Below are positions 44,901 to 54,099 of a stretch of DNA of 64,000 nt, piece after piece. Where the stretch lies: assembly GCA_025267735.1 (NCBI GenBank), contig CM046309.1:60019319-60083318 (forward strand), written 5' to 3'. The stretch is from Mactra quadrangularis. Its lineage: Eukaryota > Mollusca > Bivalvia > Venerida > Mactridae. The notes under the pieces are model-generated. The model was given only the letters and a program-made list of their open reading frames with translations, had not been told where the DNA came from and did not search any database. Position numbers and translations under genes: made by a program. The stretch's first letter is position 1; each line of letters opens with the position of its first letter.

Positions 44901-47900
44901 GTAATATAGCCCTTCTATGTATGTACATTGTATGCATGTAAATATATCATAAAATTTAGATGTTTATCTACTAATAGTAGACTTCAAAACCCTTGCTTTG
45001 CAGGTCTTACAATCATTTGGCTAATAAAAATTGTCAGCACCTACATAATTTTAAATCGGAAACAAATTATCTATAAAGGTCTAATGAAGTACATCTGTAT
45101 GGTGAATTTATTCTCAATTTATAATTACTTATGTTATTATTGGCTTTAACTCTGTGTTAACTCATACTATAGTCATTTACAGTGCCACCTCACCTAATCT
45201 ATTAACAGTACTCATCTACCCATACACCAGGCAGACTTATTCTCCAATAAGGGACCTGAGTCAGTTATTTTCACCTTCTATACACTTCAAATAGGTAGGT
45301 CCAAATAGTTGGATTACTCAGGTTTTACCCTTACTTTTCTATGTCAATTTGCCAAAATTAATCTTAAATAACTTTTTTGTAAATCATTTAAGGGAGTTCG
45401 GGAGGAAAAAAGTTTATGATGGAATTTTTTTCTAACATTCATAAATTTGTTTATTTGCCCATTTGAAGTAAATTCATCGAAAAAAGGGATATGTCACAGT
45501 CCATTTTAAAAAGTTACAGCCATTTAAAAATGACCCCCAAAAATGTGTTAATTTTCCGCCAAAATACGTCAAAAATACCATATATCAGTCAGATGCATAG
45601 GAAATAGCCTATTTCTCATTAAATGATGGTTATTTTTGTGATGGACGATTATAAGTGAGTCGTCCCCTCAAATCAAACAGTTTTACAAAATTCTAATACT
45701 CGAGGGTGGCATAAATTTCGTTCAATAACGATAATTACCCCACCCACTTTTAAAATAAATTATCTAATGGTCCATTTCTACGTAACGATACAAACAAACC
45801 TATGATGGAATTTTTTTATTTCTGTGTTAGAAAAATCAAATGATGACTCATTTTTAAAAAGAAATGAAAAAAACAATATGTCACCGTCCTTTTTAAAAAG
45901 TTACAGCCATTTAAAGATGACACCCAAAATGTGTAAATTTCCCGCCAAAATATGTTAAAAATACCATATATCAGTCAGATGTGAAATAAAATAGCCTATT
46001 TATCATTAAATTATGGTTATTTTTGTGATGCATTGATAAAGTTTGATTTATCTCCCTTTCTTACAGAATTTTATCGATCAATTTTCGCAAAATTTTCTCA
46101 CAAACATGATAATTACCCCACCCACTTTTAAGAAATAGTTTCAAAATGTTGATTTTTTACGTAACATTGTTTTGCGACCTTGAAATGATTTTTTTTTAAA
46201 TTTTGTTTAAAATGATTGATACAATGTGTTATTATCAGATAGAAATAAAAAAAATAGGTCACTGAACTTTTAAAGGAAATCTGACATGTTTTAAACACAA
46301 TATAAAACACAAAATCTGAGCAGATTATAAAATTCCAAAGTCTATTAATTTCTGGTTGAATTTATTTGAACTAAAAAGATGTTTTACTGCTATCTGTATG
46401 TTATTCATAGTTTAAGATTGAAATAAAATTAATATCAATAATAATATTGCTTTTTTGTCAAAAAAATATTTTTTTAACACATTTAAGCACTGTAAGGGTT
46501 ACCCCACCCACTTCTTTAATAACCTCTAAAAATCTATATTTTGTGACTACCATGGAAGTTCGATGTCACAAATCTTCTGAAAAGGGTGATAAATAAATCT
46601 TTACTCCACATATTTGTAAAAAACTTTTTCTGAATTCACCATGGCAACCAAATATTCTAAATACATGTAGTTGTGATAAGGGAAATTCACATGTTCTTGA
46701 CTGTTTTATACTATATCTTGTTACTCCCTAGAACAATTCCAGTTATTAACACCAACTAACTTTTGAGTTAGTGCTGTAAAACTGTATTTTGGTTGCCATG
46801 TTTATTCATACATTTTTTAAGTTTGTTGCAATTCTAATCTTAGTGCCTTGAACCTCATGCATGGAAATAAATGATCATACACTGAGGTACTATTCATGGC
46901 CAGAGTTTCTTCTGTTATCTTATTATATTTCCAATTAAATGTAATAATAATAATAGATTAAAGCCCCTATATCAAAAGTAAATCTGTTTTTTTGTCTGCA
47001 AAGAAAATAGACATTAATCTATTTCAATCACCTCTAATGAACAAGATTTTTTAAATATATGCAAATATTGCTTAGATATGTTCATGTTTTTTTTATCTCA
47101 AAGTGAAAGTAGATCGAAACCGAAAGAAGAATTCGGTTTTCAATACTTTAAACAATAGTTTTCATCAGAGTATTTTAAAGATGAAGTCTTACTAGAGAAA
47201 AAAACTTACTCTGAATTACATAATTGAAATTATAAACTATTTTGGATCAGGTATATTAAACATCAGCGTATATATGAATATAGTGTGCTCTTATAAAAGT
47301 ACCCCACTTTTTTAAGAATTGGTCACTTTGTCAGACTCAAATTAAGAAAGCAGAATGGTTTGAACTGTTTATTGTGTCTTTAATACATGTTATATTTTGA
47401 TAACTTCATGGTTGTAAAACAGTTTTCAAGTCTACTGTTAATGAAAACATCTTCATATAGTGGCTTTAACAAGATTCACACCCTTATTATAAGCTTTATT
47501 TAAATCAAAGGTGATGTATACAAGTATACATGCATGTATATAGTATTTCAAAGCAAGGGAGGTAACTACAATATAATAATATAACAATTTTCAAGTAATA
47601 CTTCCTCAATGATGTCATGAAGATGTTTTGATATTGAAATTTTGTCCCAGCACAGAACAGAACAGTAAATAATGCTTTACAAGTGTGAATTACTGAGTGA
47701 GATCTGATTTTCAATTTATAAAAAACAATGTTTATAGCATTTCACCAATCACTTGTGGCTTAGTCAAACAAATGTTTTTTTATAGGTAGTCCTATTGATT
47801 TGAAGTGTGCACTAACAATCTATCATGCTCTCAGAGTATCATCATTATGGTAAAAATAAATACACCATTCACCTGAAAGAAAGAAACATACTGATAGTTT

Positions 47901-49775
47901 TTGTGCATAAAGTATACAAAAATTCAAAATAAACAACTAATTTCAAATGGCATATATCAGCAGTATTATTATTGACAAATATAACAAATAGAAGAAGAGT
48001 AATACAATACTTAAAGATATTTTAACTTCTTTATATACTCTATAAAAAAGACAAATGTTTCATTACACTTATGCCATTGTTGATAAAAAATCATGCTTTT
48101 TGAGTTATGTTGTCTGCTCAAGGCAAGCAAATATCAGTCAGTTTCTCTTTTGACAAGTTATAAATAGACTAGCTGTTAACAAAATGGGAAGGTCCATGGT
48201 GCACTGCCCCCCCCTCCATTAAAATAAACACCTACAAGGAATAATGCTAAAAAATTACATAGTTGGTAAGCAAATAAAAAATCTCCCCCCCCCCCCCCCC
48301 CAATTCAAAATATTGAGCTGCCCCTGTACAGCTTTAGCACATAGATAGTGGGTGGGATATGAAATGTAAACAAACCTTTTATTGTTGTGAATTGAGTTAC
48401 AACAAACTTATTTTCTTATATCTACATCCATCAAGTCAAACAGAATGATCAAACTCTATGAAAAACAATCTGAAAATTAAAATAATAATGTCTCATTGAA
48501 TAGACTCTAAAATAAAACTAGACCTAAACATCAATGAATTTGTTCAATGCATTTTGTAGATCTACGATTTTGGCGACGTGTTGTCTAGACAAGTTGCCTC
48601 CGAATTGAAACCATTCACACCGAATAACACACGTCAGCATATAAATTTATCAAAATATCAACGTCACCAATGTTTTCAAATTAAACGTGTTAATAATTTT
48701 GTGAATCAAAAATAAACCACCATGACCTTGATTATTGTTTGCATATTGCGTCATTCTATTTCGGCGTCATAAGTGAAGTTTAAAATACAGTCATACAAAT
48801 ATTATCAACCAAAAGACACACGCATATTAAAATACATAGAATGTTTAAGGATTTAACATACCTGCAAGCGTGGTCCTTAATCGAATTTATTTGATGAAAA
48901 CATAATCGCTCAATCTCCAAACATGACCATGTGTAGTAACGTTGAAGCAAGTGCACGTAGACCTACGAACGACAACTCTTGATAAGAGTGTTGAAAGTGT
49001 AGTGTATGCTAGATACGTCGATCGACAAAATTTGATTTATTTCTCGACTAAGATAATTTAAGATTTCACACAAATGTGAGCGTTTAAGGTACATTATTTG
49101 ATTTTTTCGTATGTTATTGTAACAAAAAATGACGTTGGGAACATAGGATATTCTGAATTTTAAAAAAGTCGACTATTTTGCAGTTAGCATACAAAATTGG
49201 AAATACGTATAACGGTGACGACGTAACGTAGTTCATCCGTGTAAATCACTATAAAAAATGGCGCATGCGCAGATTGGGTAGCGGACTGCCTTAATTTGTT
49301 TGAAATTCAAGCTAAATACAATTAGGGAATAGACCTAATCTGAGGATTCCTACGGTAAGGACCTTCTTACCAATTGGATTGCTTCAGGTTTTATAAGGGA
49401 AAGATAACTGAATAAAGTCCCTTATTACCTTATCAATTGAGACAAATCACCATCATTGTCAAAGTTTCATGGTATTGTACTTGTATAACTGCCCCAGGTG
49501 GGATTCAAACCCTTATCCTATTCAGGAAATTGAATTTGAAATCCCAGTGCTTATCTATTTGTAGCTGTCCAGCATACCCAGGTTTTAAACATTATTTTAA
49601 CTGTATTGTTTTACTTTATTTCAGTTTTTTATAACATTGGGTGAAAACTTGGATTATATAATATACATGATAATTAACATACAGTGTTTGGTGAGATTGG
49701 TGAAGGTTTTGATGTGTTAACTAAACTTAATGATGCCTTCTGTGATAAAAAACATAGACCATTCAAGGATATCAG
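32867..49775 (+). CDS. PPIL4: PPIL4 (cyclophilin-like 4), copy 1, 3'-truncated and frame-damaged
   Basis: PPIL4 is a nuclear peptidyl-prolyl isomerase-like protein with an N-terminal cyclophilin domain and an RRM. Exons 32867-32936, 33705-33772, 34171-34235 and 34901-35018 join in frame (107 codons) and read [51 protein letters not shown] and [13 protein letters not shown]. Exon 5 (49625-49775) starts [11 protein letters not shown], then has a net 8-nt insertion and an in-frame TAA before resuming [12 protein letters not shown]. Only the cyclophilin part exists; RRM exons are absent before the second duplicate begins. Intron 4 is 14.6 kb and holds a gene on the other strand. This copy is probably a truncated, decaying duplicate that may still be transcribed. 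Confidence 0.85.
33705..33772 (+). CDS. PPIL4: PPIL4 copy 1 exon 2
   Basis: The acceptor is TTATTCCAG and the donor TTCAG|GTAAGG. It encodes [20 protein letters not shown] and then VQ. Two differences from copy 2, both synonymous. Confidence 0.93.
34171..34235 (+). CDS. PPIL4: PPIL4 copy 1 exon 3
   Basis: The acceptor is TTTTAACAG and the donor TATGG|GTAAAT. It encodes [20 protein letters not shown], the conserved cyclophilin loop. Two synonymous differences from copy 2. Confidence 0.93.
34337..34515. mobile_element. CAGTAAA-family MITE, copy-1-specific
   Basis: The left end CAGTAAAGTTCTGCTGTTA and inverted right end CAGTAAAATTCTACTAT enclose AAATCGCATGATTTTG. The matching copy-2 intron (about 63220) lacks the block. 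Confidence 0.65.
34901..35018 (+). CDS. PPIL4: PPIL4 copy 1 exon 4
   Basis: The acceptor is TATTTTCCAG and the donor TCACAG|GTAATA. It encodes [20 protein letters not shown] and then [19 protein letters not shown]. Phase is 2 in and 0 out. Confidence 0.93.
35462..35513 (+). repeat. SINE head fragment (family A)
   Basis: AGGTCGATAGCACTGTTGG and GCGCGCCTGGATTTGG match the tRNA-like head of the SINE at 38723. The rest is missing. Confidence 0.7.
35617..35835. mobile_element. MITE with GGCCACAACAAGTTGATCAT ends
   Basis: This element of about 218 bp has inverted ends of about 33 bp: GGCCACAACAAGTTGATCAT on the left and its complement around ATGATCACTTTGTTGTGGC on the right. The interior includes TATATAGCGGTTTGACC. 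A close copy lies at 51220-51440, at a different position relative to the duplication. Confidence 0.82.
35917..35996 (+). repeat. SINE head (family B), truncated
   Basis: CGCCCAGCTAGCTCACTTGG and a weak B box GTTTGATTCCTAGTAGG. It is cut off and followed within a few bases by an inverted full copy. Confidence 0.75.
35998..36300 (-). repeat. Full SINE (family B), inverted
   Basis: Read on the minus strand, the head is CCCGGCTAGCTCAGTTGG with box B GGGTTCGATTCCTGGGC. The body matches 10657-10972 and the tail is GGCGTTAAACCCAG. It forms an inverted pair with the fragment at 35917-35996. Confidence 0.87.
36301..38243. other. PPIL4 intron 4, left of the TIR gene
   Basis: The segment holds a GATA run, a partial GACATGACACATGG-family repeat (36415-36485) and AT-rich sequence. 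Minus-strand open frames 36997-37236 and 37585-37800 have no domain. Confidence 0.5.
38244..38692 (-). CDS. TIR adaptor exon 3 (TIR domain, stop)
   Basis: The acceptor on the minus strand is TAATTTTCAG before 38692, and the open frame runs to the stop at 38246-38244. It encodes [20 protein letters not shown] through the C-terminus ARERFPC. Confidence 0.85.
38244..41797 (-). CDS. TIR-domain adaptor protein (TICAM/TRIF-like), nested in PPIL4 intron 4
   Basis: Three minus-strand exons (41797-41592, 39921-39581, 38692-38244) splice in frame to 331 codons plus stop. Junctions are CAG|GTAAG with TTGCAG, then AATG|GTAAGT with TTTTCAG; phases are 2 and 1. Residues 1-70 ([20 protein letters not shown]) look helical. 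Residues 70-182 form a Ser/Asp/Glu-rich linker with [13 protein letters not shown]. Residues 185-331 form a TIR domain: box 1 [15 protein letters not shown], a BB-loop region [12 protein letters not shown], then [11 protein letters not shown] and RVVPIFTKK. Helical N-terminus, linker and C-terminal TIR without membrane segment or leucine-rich repeats match an adaptor such as TICAM rather than a receptor. TIR adaptors relay Toll-like receptor signals to NF-kB. The assignment to TICAM is tentative; the TIR call is solid. Confidence 0.78.
38723..39009 (+). repeat. Full-length SINE (family A)
   Basis: The tRNA-like head is CGGGTCGATAGCGCAGTTGG with box B GGGTTCGAATCCCTACC. The body contains CATTGATTAGATAATATGG and AAGGGTAGGTGAGTACTGG, and the tail is ACGGCGTTAAATCC with (AATA)n. 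It lies in an intron of the TIR gene. Partial relatives are at 1-165, 35462-35513 and 50243-50482. Confidence 0.9.
39581..39921 (-). CDS. TIR adaptor exon 2 (acidic linker)
   Basis: The acceptor is ATACTTGCAG before 39921 and the donor GAATG|GTAAGT lies after 39581. It encodes [20 protein letters not shown], then [20 protein letters not shown] and a serine-rich acidic stretch. The in-frame Met here is an alternative start if exon 1 is not used. Confidence 0.75.
40062..40470. mobile_element. hAT-type MITE with AGGGCTGYCACGATA ends
   Basis: The ends TAGGGCTGCCACGATAC and (inverted) TAGGGCTGTCACGATATAC are flanked by 8-bp repeats GCTCTGAT (40054-40061) and GCTCTAAT (40471-40478), one mismatch. 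The interior keeps ATTGCAATACGC on both sides. It is 409 bp, non-coding, in the TIR-gene intron. Confidence 0.8.
40479..41591. other. TIR-gene intron 1, remaining part
   Basis: AT-rich. A minus-strand open frame at 41219-41518 is coding-like in composition, but no phase-compatible splice sites were found, so it was not added to the model. Confidence 0.4.
41592..41797 (-). CDS. TIR adaptor exon 1 (start codon exon)
   Basis: ATG at 41797 lies 13 bases inside an exon whose acceptor TACAGCAG ends at 41811, so a 5' untranslated exon is expected upstream. The donor is AACAG|GTAAGA after 41592. It encodes [20 protein letters not shown] and further helical sequence to KKVIN. Confidence 0.65.
42600..44030. 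repeat. About 145-bp tandem array (pearl/HINE-like)
   Basis: About nine diverged units carry CACCAAATTTTATGTG, then TAGCCC, GTCAAGGATRTGCCC, CCTGGGTCAAAGGTCAAGG and GGGGCATCATATGG. Starts lie near 42655, 42795, 42940, 43085, 43288, 43433, 43607 and 43741. The right end is GCCCCGCCCAGCGGAGCTC. Central tandem repeats of about 150-160 bp are known in bivalve pearl and related Helitron-derived elements, but the termini here were not proven. Open frames inside are by-products. Confidence 0.75.
44207..44345. repeat. About 34-bp tandem repeat (ATGGGACTTTTTGTCC)
   Basis: ATGGGAC(T/C)TTTTG starts near 44211, 44245, 44279, 44312 and 44329, the last unit shortened. Confidence 0.85.
44384..44485. repeat. 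36-bp tandem repeat, three units
   Basis: ACACGTAAAAATGCGGGA and variants start near 44386, 44422 and 44458, each followed by GGATTGAGC and a GG(T/C)(C/A)AGGCAGT-like block. Confidence 0.9.
44486..45394. other. PPIL4 intron 4, unannotated stretch
   Basis: AT-rich. AGTGTAAACTAACAAAACT with CCCCTAAATATT recurs at about 44640 and 44780, a short diverged direct repeat. No gene seen. Confidence 0.5.
45395..46560. repeat. About 380-bp tandem repeat, three decaying units
   Basis: TACCCCACCCACTT appears at about 45736, 46114 and 46500. AAGTTACAGCCATTTAAA with CCGCCAAAATA and ACCATATATCAGTCAGATG appears at about 45520 and 45900. The third unit is strongly decayed, and a further remnant with TACCCCACTTTTTTAAG lies at about 47300. 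Confidence 0.8.
46561..48283. other. PPIL4 intron 4, unannotated stretch
   Basis: AT-rich. A minus-strand open frame 47505-47714 has no domain. No element ends recognised apart from the repeat remnant near 47300. Confidence 0.5.
48285..48301. repeat. (C)17 homopolymer
   Basis: A run of C follows AAATCT. Its length in the assembly is likely unreliable. Confidence 0.9.
48862..49010 (-). other. Possible 5' untranslated exon of the TIR gene
   Basis: On the minus strand a good donor, CTTGCAG|GTATGT, follows 48862. It could join the acceptor at 41811. There is no ATG-driven coding frame. This rests on one splice site and is speculative. Confidence 0.25.
49440..49580 (-). repeat. SINE fragment
   Basis: On the minus strand it has GGGTTTGAATCCCACC (B box) followed by CAGTTATACAAGTAC, a worn tRNA-derived sequence just before PPIL4 exon 5. 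Confidence 0.55.
49625..49775 (+). pseudogene. PPIL4: PPIL4 copy 1 exon 5, frameshifted
   Basis: The acceptor is CTTTATTTCAG and the donor ATCAG|GTAAAA. It opens [11 protein letters not shown], but the segment to [19 protein letters not shown] is 8 nt longer than the family spacing allows. A TAA codon sits in the downstream frame near 49674. An imperfect duplication of an ATAATNNACAT-like block seems responsible. Confidence 0.75.
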
Positions 49776-49787
49776 GTAAAATATCTA

Positions 49788-50090
49788 GCTGTCTGGCTAG
49801 TTCACTAGTTCATTTTTGTAGCATGCAAGTCTACTGATTGAAGGGTTGTTGGTTCGATTCCTAAGCAGGGGCATACTTTCATAGAGTTTCCTCATGAAAT
49901 GATTTATATGGCGATTGTCTTACTACCATTGATTCTAAATCATGTAGGGCAGCACTCAGTAACTGTGCCTAGTAACAGTAGTAACTGGTTTACAGCTAAA
50001 TCCAGAGATTAAGTAGCCTTTCTAGAAACACCGAGTAGGTTGAATGACCGCCATGATATGACCTATACAATGTGTTGCTATGGCCTACTA
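49788..50090 (+). repeat. SINE (family B), diverged
   Basis: The head is CTGGCTAGTTCACTAG and the B box GGTTCGATTCCTAAGC. The body has CATACTTTCATAGAG and GTTGAATGACCGCC, with tail GTGTTGCTATGG. Confidence 0.75.
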
Positions 50091-50242
50091 CCCCCCTACC
50101 CCCCCTACTCCCCCCAAGAAATTAGGTTAAATATTTGAACATGGCTCACCACTAACTGTGTCTCAAGATTCCATTATTAACATGCAGTTAAGACTAGTTT
50201 TGTGCTTATACTGTTTTATAATGTTTGCTATAGTTCTTATAC

Positions 50243-50482
50243 TCGTGCCCGAGGGGGTGCGGGTTCGAGTCCCACCCGGGGAGGTTATACCCTTCCATGA
50301 AAATTTGACAATAATGTCGATTTTCCTCCATTGATTAGATAACATGGAGAAGTTTCCGGCCTTGTGGAAGGGTAGGTGAGTACTGGTTAGAGACAATGGT
50401 CCTGGAAAGCTAGGTTAGGTGCGCTGGACGCCGTAAAATGACATAAATTGTGTTGACACAGCGTTAACTCCAATAAATAAAT
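50243..50482 (+). repeat. SINE (family A), 5'-truncated
   Basis: GGGGGTGCGGGTTCGAGTCC (B box) is followed by the full family A body and the tail ACAGCGTTAACTCC with AATAAATAAA. It lies close to the left end of duplicate copy 2. Confidence 0.85.
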
Positions 50483-51219
50483 ATTCTGAGCTTAAATTCA
50501 TAGGTTTTCCATTTGAAAACTGTTTGTTTGTTTGATGTTTCCCCGCTGATCAACTTATTTTACATATGATTGCTGAAACCCCTCTGCACAGATTAAATCC
50601 TATAGTTTTGCGTAAACTCCTTTTCAGCTTGACTTATCGAAGAAAATGAGAGCTATTGCAATCACTTGTGCGTCGGCGTTGGCATTTTCGTTGGTTTTCA
50701 GGTTAAAGGTGTTTTTAAAACTCTTATATCTTCAACACTATCTTATTTTATTGTAAGTTTGTATACTTATTTAGTGGAACTATATTAACCATGGGTATAC
50801 CAAGTCTGCAAAATTACTTATTTTGTTCTAGTGAAATAGTCAAAGCTAATAAGGAAACATTTTAACAATTACTTCATTTGGGCATGCGCAAAAGGTGGAT
50901 GTTAATTTCATTTACAAACAAATTAAAGATATAAGTTCGCGTTTACATAAGATTTCTTGCGGGATTTCAATATTCTATCGATGATACATTAAATGTACAT
51001 GTAATACAATTAGAATACTTCAATATAATCTTCTTATTTCCCTTGATGAAACAATATGTTAATAGACTGTACAGGGTGACATAATAATTCTTAAATTATG
51101 TATAGAATTATTTGCGAATATTGTTCTGAAATATGGAACGCCAGGTCTGCTTGTATTATAAGGAATATAAATGAAAATGAAAGTCATGATTTCCTGATGA
51201 AGTTAGATAATATGTTTTG

Positions 51220-51440
51220 GCCACAACAAGTTGATCATCTGTTCTACGGATTTTTCTGAAAAAAAAATGGGGCAAGCGAGCGAATAATTATTTTTTAAAA
51301 GTCTTTATTCACTTGCTTTATATAGCGGTTTGACCAAATTTTTATGAAAGAGCGAGGAAATAAAAATATTTTTTTTGTAAAAACCGTCAAAATAAAGGTG
51401 CAAGCGAATCCATAGAACATATGATCAATTTGTTGTGGCC
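51220..51440. mobile_element. MITE with GGCCACAACAAGTTGATCAT ends, copy-2-specific
   Basis: Close relative of 35617-35835. It interrupts sequence that is continuous in copy 1 (near 23130), so it inserted after the duplication or was polymorphic. Confidence 0.82.
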
Positions 51441-51795
51441 TTATTAGTACAAAATGTAACAAAGAGTAAAAAGCAGGCGCGACCTGCATTGTATGCCAGA
51501 GGATATGTCCAATGTTTTAGTTATAAGCCAAAAAAGTACTTCCAAATAACATCTAAATAAGTCCAAGGTTATTTTTAGTGAATGACCGAAGAGTTCTGAA
51601 TGTATTGTTGCATAAATAGTGTGTACATGTGTAAATAAAGAATCCAGTCGTAGCCGGTCCCGAGCCCGGTTGGGAAATGGAGAGGGTAATCGACACCACA
51701 ACAGATGCTGCAGTAAGTTTTATAAATGTGAGCAAATCAAAATGGGCAAGTCACGTGACGTTGTACACAACATTTAACCATCTGTTTACTTTCAG

Positions 51796-54099
51796 GTTGC
51801 ATTGTCCAGATGTGCAGTAAAGACATCGCTACCTCCACCTATCTGTACGTTAGAAATCAGTCAATATGGTATACGTATGTTTGACAAAAGTAAAACTGGG
51901 GTAAGTGTGTTCTGGGCTTTATAATACATATGATTTTACTGATTTGAGTTGCTTCCCTTAAGAGTTAATGCGCATGCGTCCTCAGGCGAACATTTTCTTG
52001 AGGTTAACCAATATGCAGTTGTACCAAGTTTGGCATAATGTGAAATCGTTTTGATAGTATATTCAGATAAAACAGTGACTTTGGTCATCAAACATGGGGT
52101 CAGAAGACAGTCAAAACATCTTGTCACATGATGGCTTTTTTCGCTGAGCCGTCTGTGGTTGAGAATGCATTTTTGTAACAACTTTCCACTTGTGATTAAA
52201 TAGGACTTATTTCAGCCATTTTCTTCATAAAAAAATGTTGTTATAATCTGGTCGTCTATGTTTCCGTGCATACGTTTTTATTGAGTTTTGTTCATGTATT
52301 TCTATGCATGCATTATTAATCTACATTGTGTACGTATACACAATTCGTTTTTTTCTGAATCTTAAAAGCATGCGTCTATGATATAATACTTAAGGCTAGC
52401 AAAATCGATGTACATGTACATAAAATCAGCTGAAAACTAAGTCTCATCTACTTGTTTGTAAACGAGGCAGCTGGTGAAATTGTGTAATTTGGTCTGACGT
52501 CATAGGCTTTCAAATTAATCGCTAATTTGATTGTTTCTTTCAGCATGAAGAGCTGGATACATTTGCACATTTCTTTGCTTTGAAAAATATAACATTTTGT
52601 GGACATCATCCATGAAATGAAAGGTAACGTTTGAAATCATCTCTTAGTTTACATATTGATAAAATCGAAATTGTAAAAACAATTATAGTTTCTGCTCATT
52701 AAAATTAACTTATCTACTTTTAATGTCATACACTCATTGACATTACGATTGACAACGATCGAGTTGTTTTCCACTTGAAGTAAACGATGCGTGGTGACAG
52801 AAATTTGTATTGGCTCTTATGAACAGAACCAAGCTAGTCCGATTTAAAATACTGAATAATGTCATGTGGTTTGCTATGAAAAAGTAAAAAATTGCATTTT
52901 ATAGTCTAAGTTTCATGCTTATAAATGCACGTTCACCGACTTTACAGCTATTACCCCTGGTCATTGGGCTACTGATATCTACCAATCCCCCTGGGAAGTC
53001 TTTTAACTCCGCTTTGTGCTGCCGACACTTTGGCGCAAAGGAATGATACCACCCTCACAGGTACTCATTTACACCTGGGTGACGTGAAGCAATAGCAGGT
53101 AAATTTCTTGCTCAAGGAAATTAGCAGTGCCTCCGGTGGGGTTCGAACCCGGGAGCTCTCGACCCCTAAGCGCGCGTCCTACCACTGGACTCCTGCTCCT
53201 ATAGGGGTCGCATGATTTAGTACACACCTGTAATAACGCTCACTCCTAAAAACATTTACTTCTACATCTTTTGAAAGATGTAGAATACTAAGAATAGTCT
53301 TACGTCATGATCAGCTTTGTTTACAATTTTAGTAGCACAGTACCGTCTGCACTATCAGTTCTTTGATTTTTCGTGATGTACAGAATAAATGTAGCTTAAT
53401 TAGTGAAATGATCTATTTGCAGCCTTGTTTGACATTCTAATGTTGATTCATTTACTTTTCTTTTCAGATATTTTGCATTTATAACCAAACACCCTAACTA
53501 ATATAGATATGCATGTCATGTATTTCTGGGTGAAAAATCAACACATACCGTAACAGATGCTGTTGGGTGAGTGAAGCCTTCTTTATTCCATAAAACGTTA
53601 TACATTATAAAACAATCTCATTTAGACACTTTCCGGCGATATTCATACACATTATTAATGATGAAATTGTTATGATACGTAACTTGTTTACATCGTTTAC
53701 GTCACGCAATTTGAAATAAGCCGTCCAATCGCAGACTGTGAATAATACCGCTGTTAAATTAGCTTGCAAACCTTGGTCTAAAAATAGAACTTACGAAATC
53801 AAAATGTTATTTTAAATGTGTTTCATCTGGATGAAAGCTACACATTGATTAGTCGACATAAAGGTCATCTCGACGTGACCCTCCATTGAGATAGTAGCGA
53901 TCCTCTACGACAATGCTCTACGTAATATCTGTTTAGGAGATTGAGATACAGTATACAAAACGCTATCATGGAGATATTTTGTTTATTGGTGACAATTTCT
54001 GTATTTCTGGTTTATTTTATTTTCAGACAAGCGTTTAAGAGATTTTACCAAGAATACATGGCTTTTACACACCCTACTGAAGATATTTACATGGAGTAA
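51796..54099 (+). pseudogene. MAPK8IP1: JIP1 3' fragment, pseudogene (duplicate copy 2)
   Basis: Counterparts of JIP1 exons 8-11 lie at 51796-51900, 52544-52623, 53468-53566 and 54027-54099, with splice sites kept. Exon 9 has TGA at 52613-52615 (AGA in copy 1) and exon 10 has TAA at 53499-53501 (GAA in copy 1). Exon 8 has two missense changes (Arg to Cys, Tyr to Phe); other changes are synonymous. Exons 1-7, and therefore the promoter, SH3 domain and start of the PTB, are absent. It cannot make a JIP1 protein and is best read as an orphaned 3' end. The last intron is short because it lacks the 1.1-kb mobile element found in copy 1. Confidence 0.92.
52948..53204 (-). repeat. SINE (family D), copy-2 counterpart
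   Basis: Same position and sequence as 24730-24985, so it was inserted before the duplication. The B box GGGTTCGAACCCCACC is intact. Confidence 0.85.
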
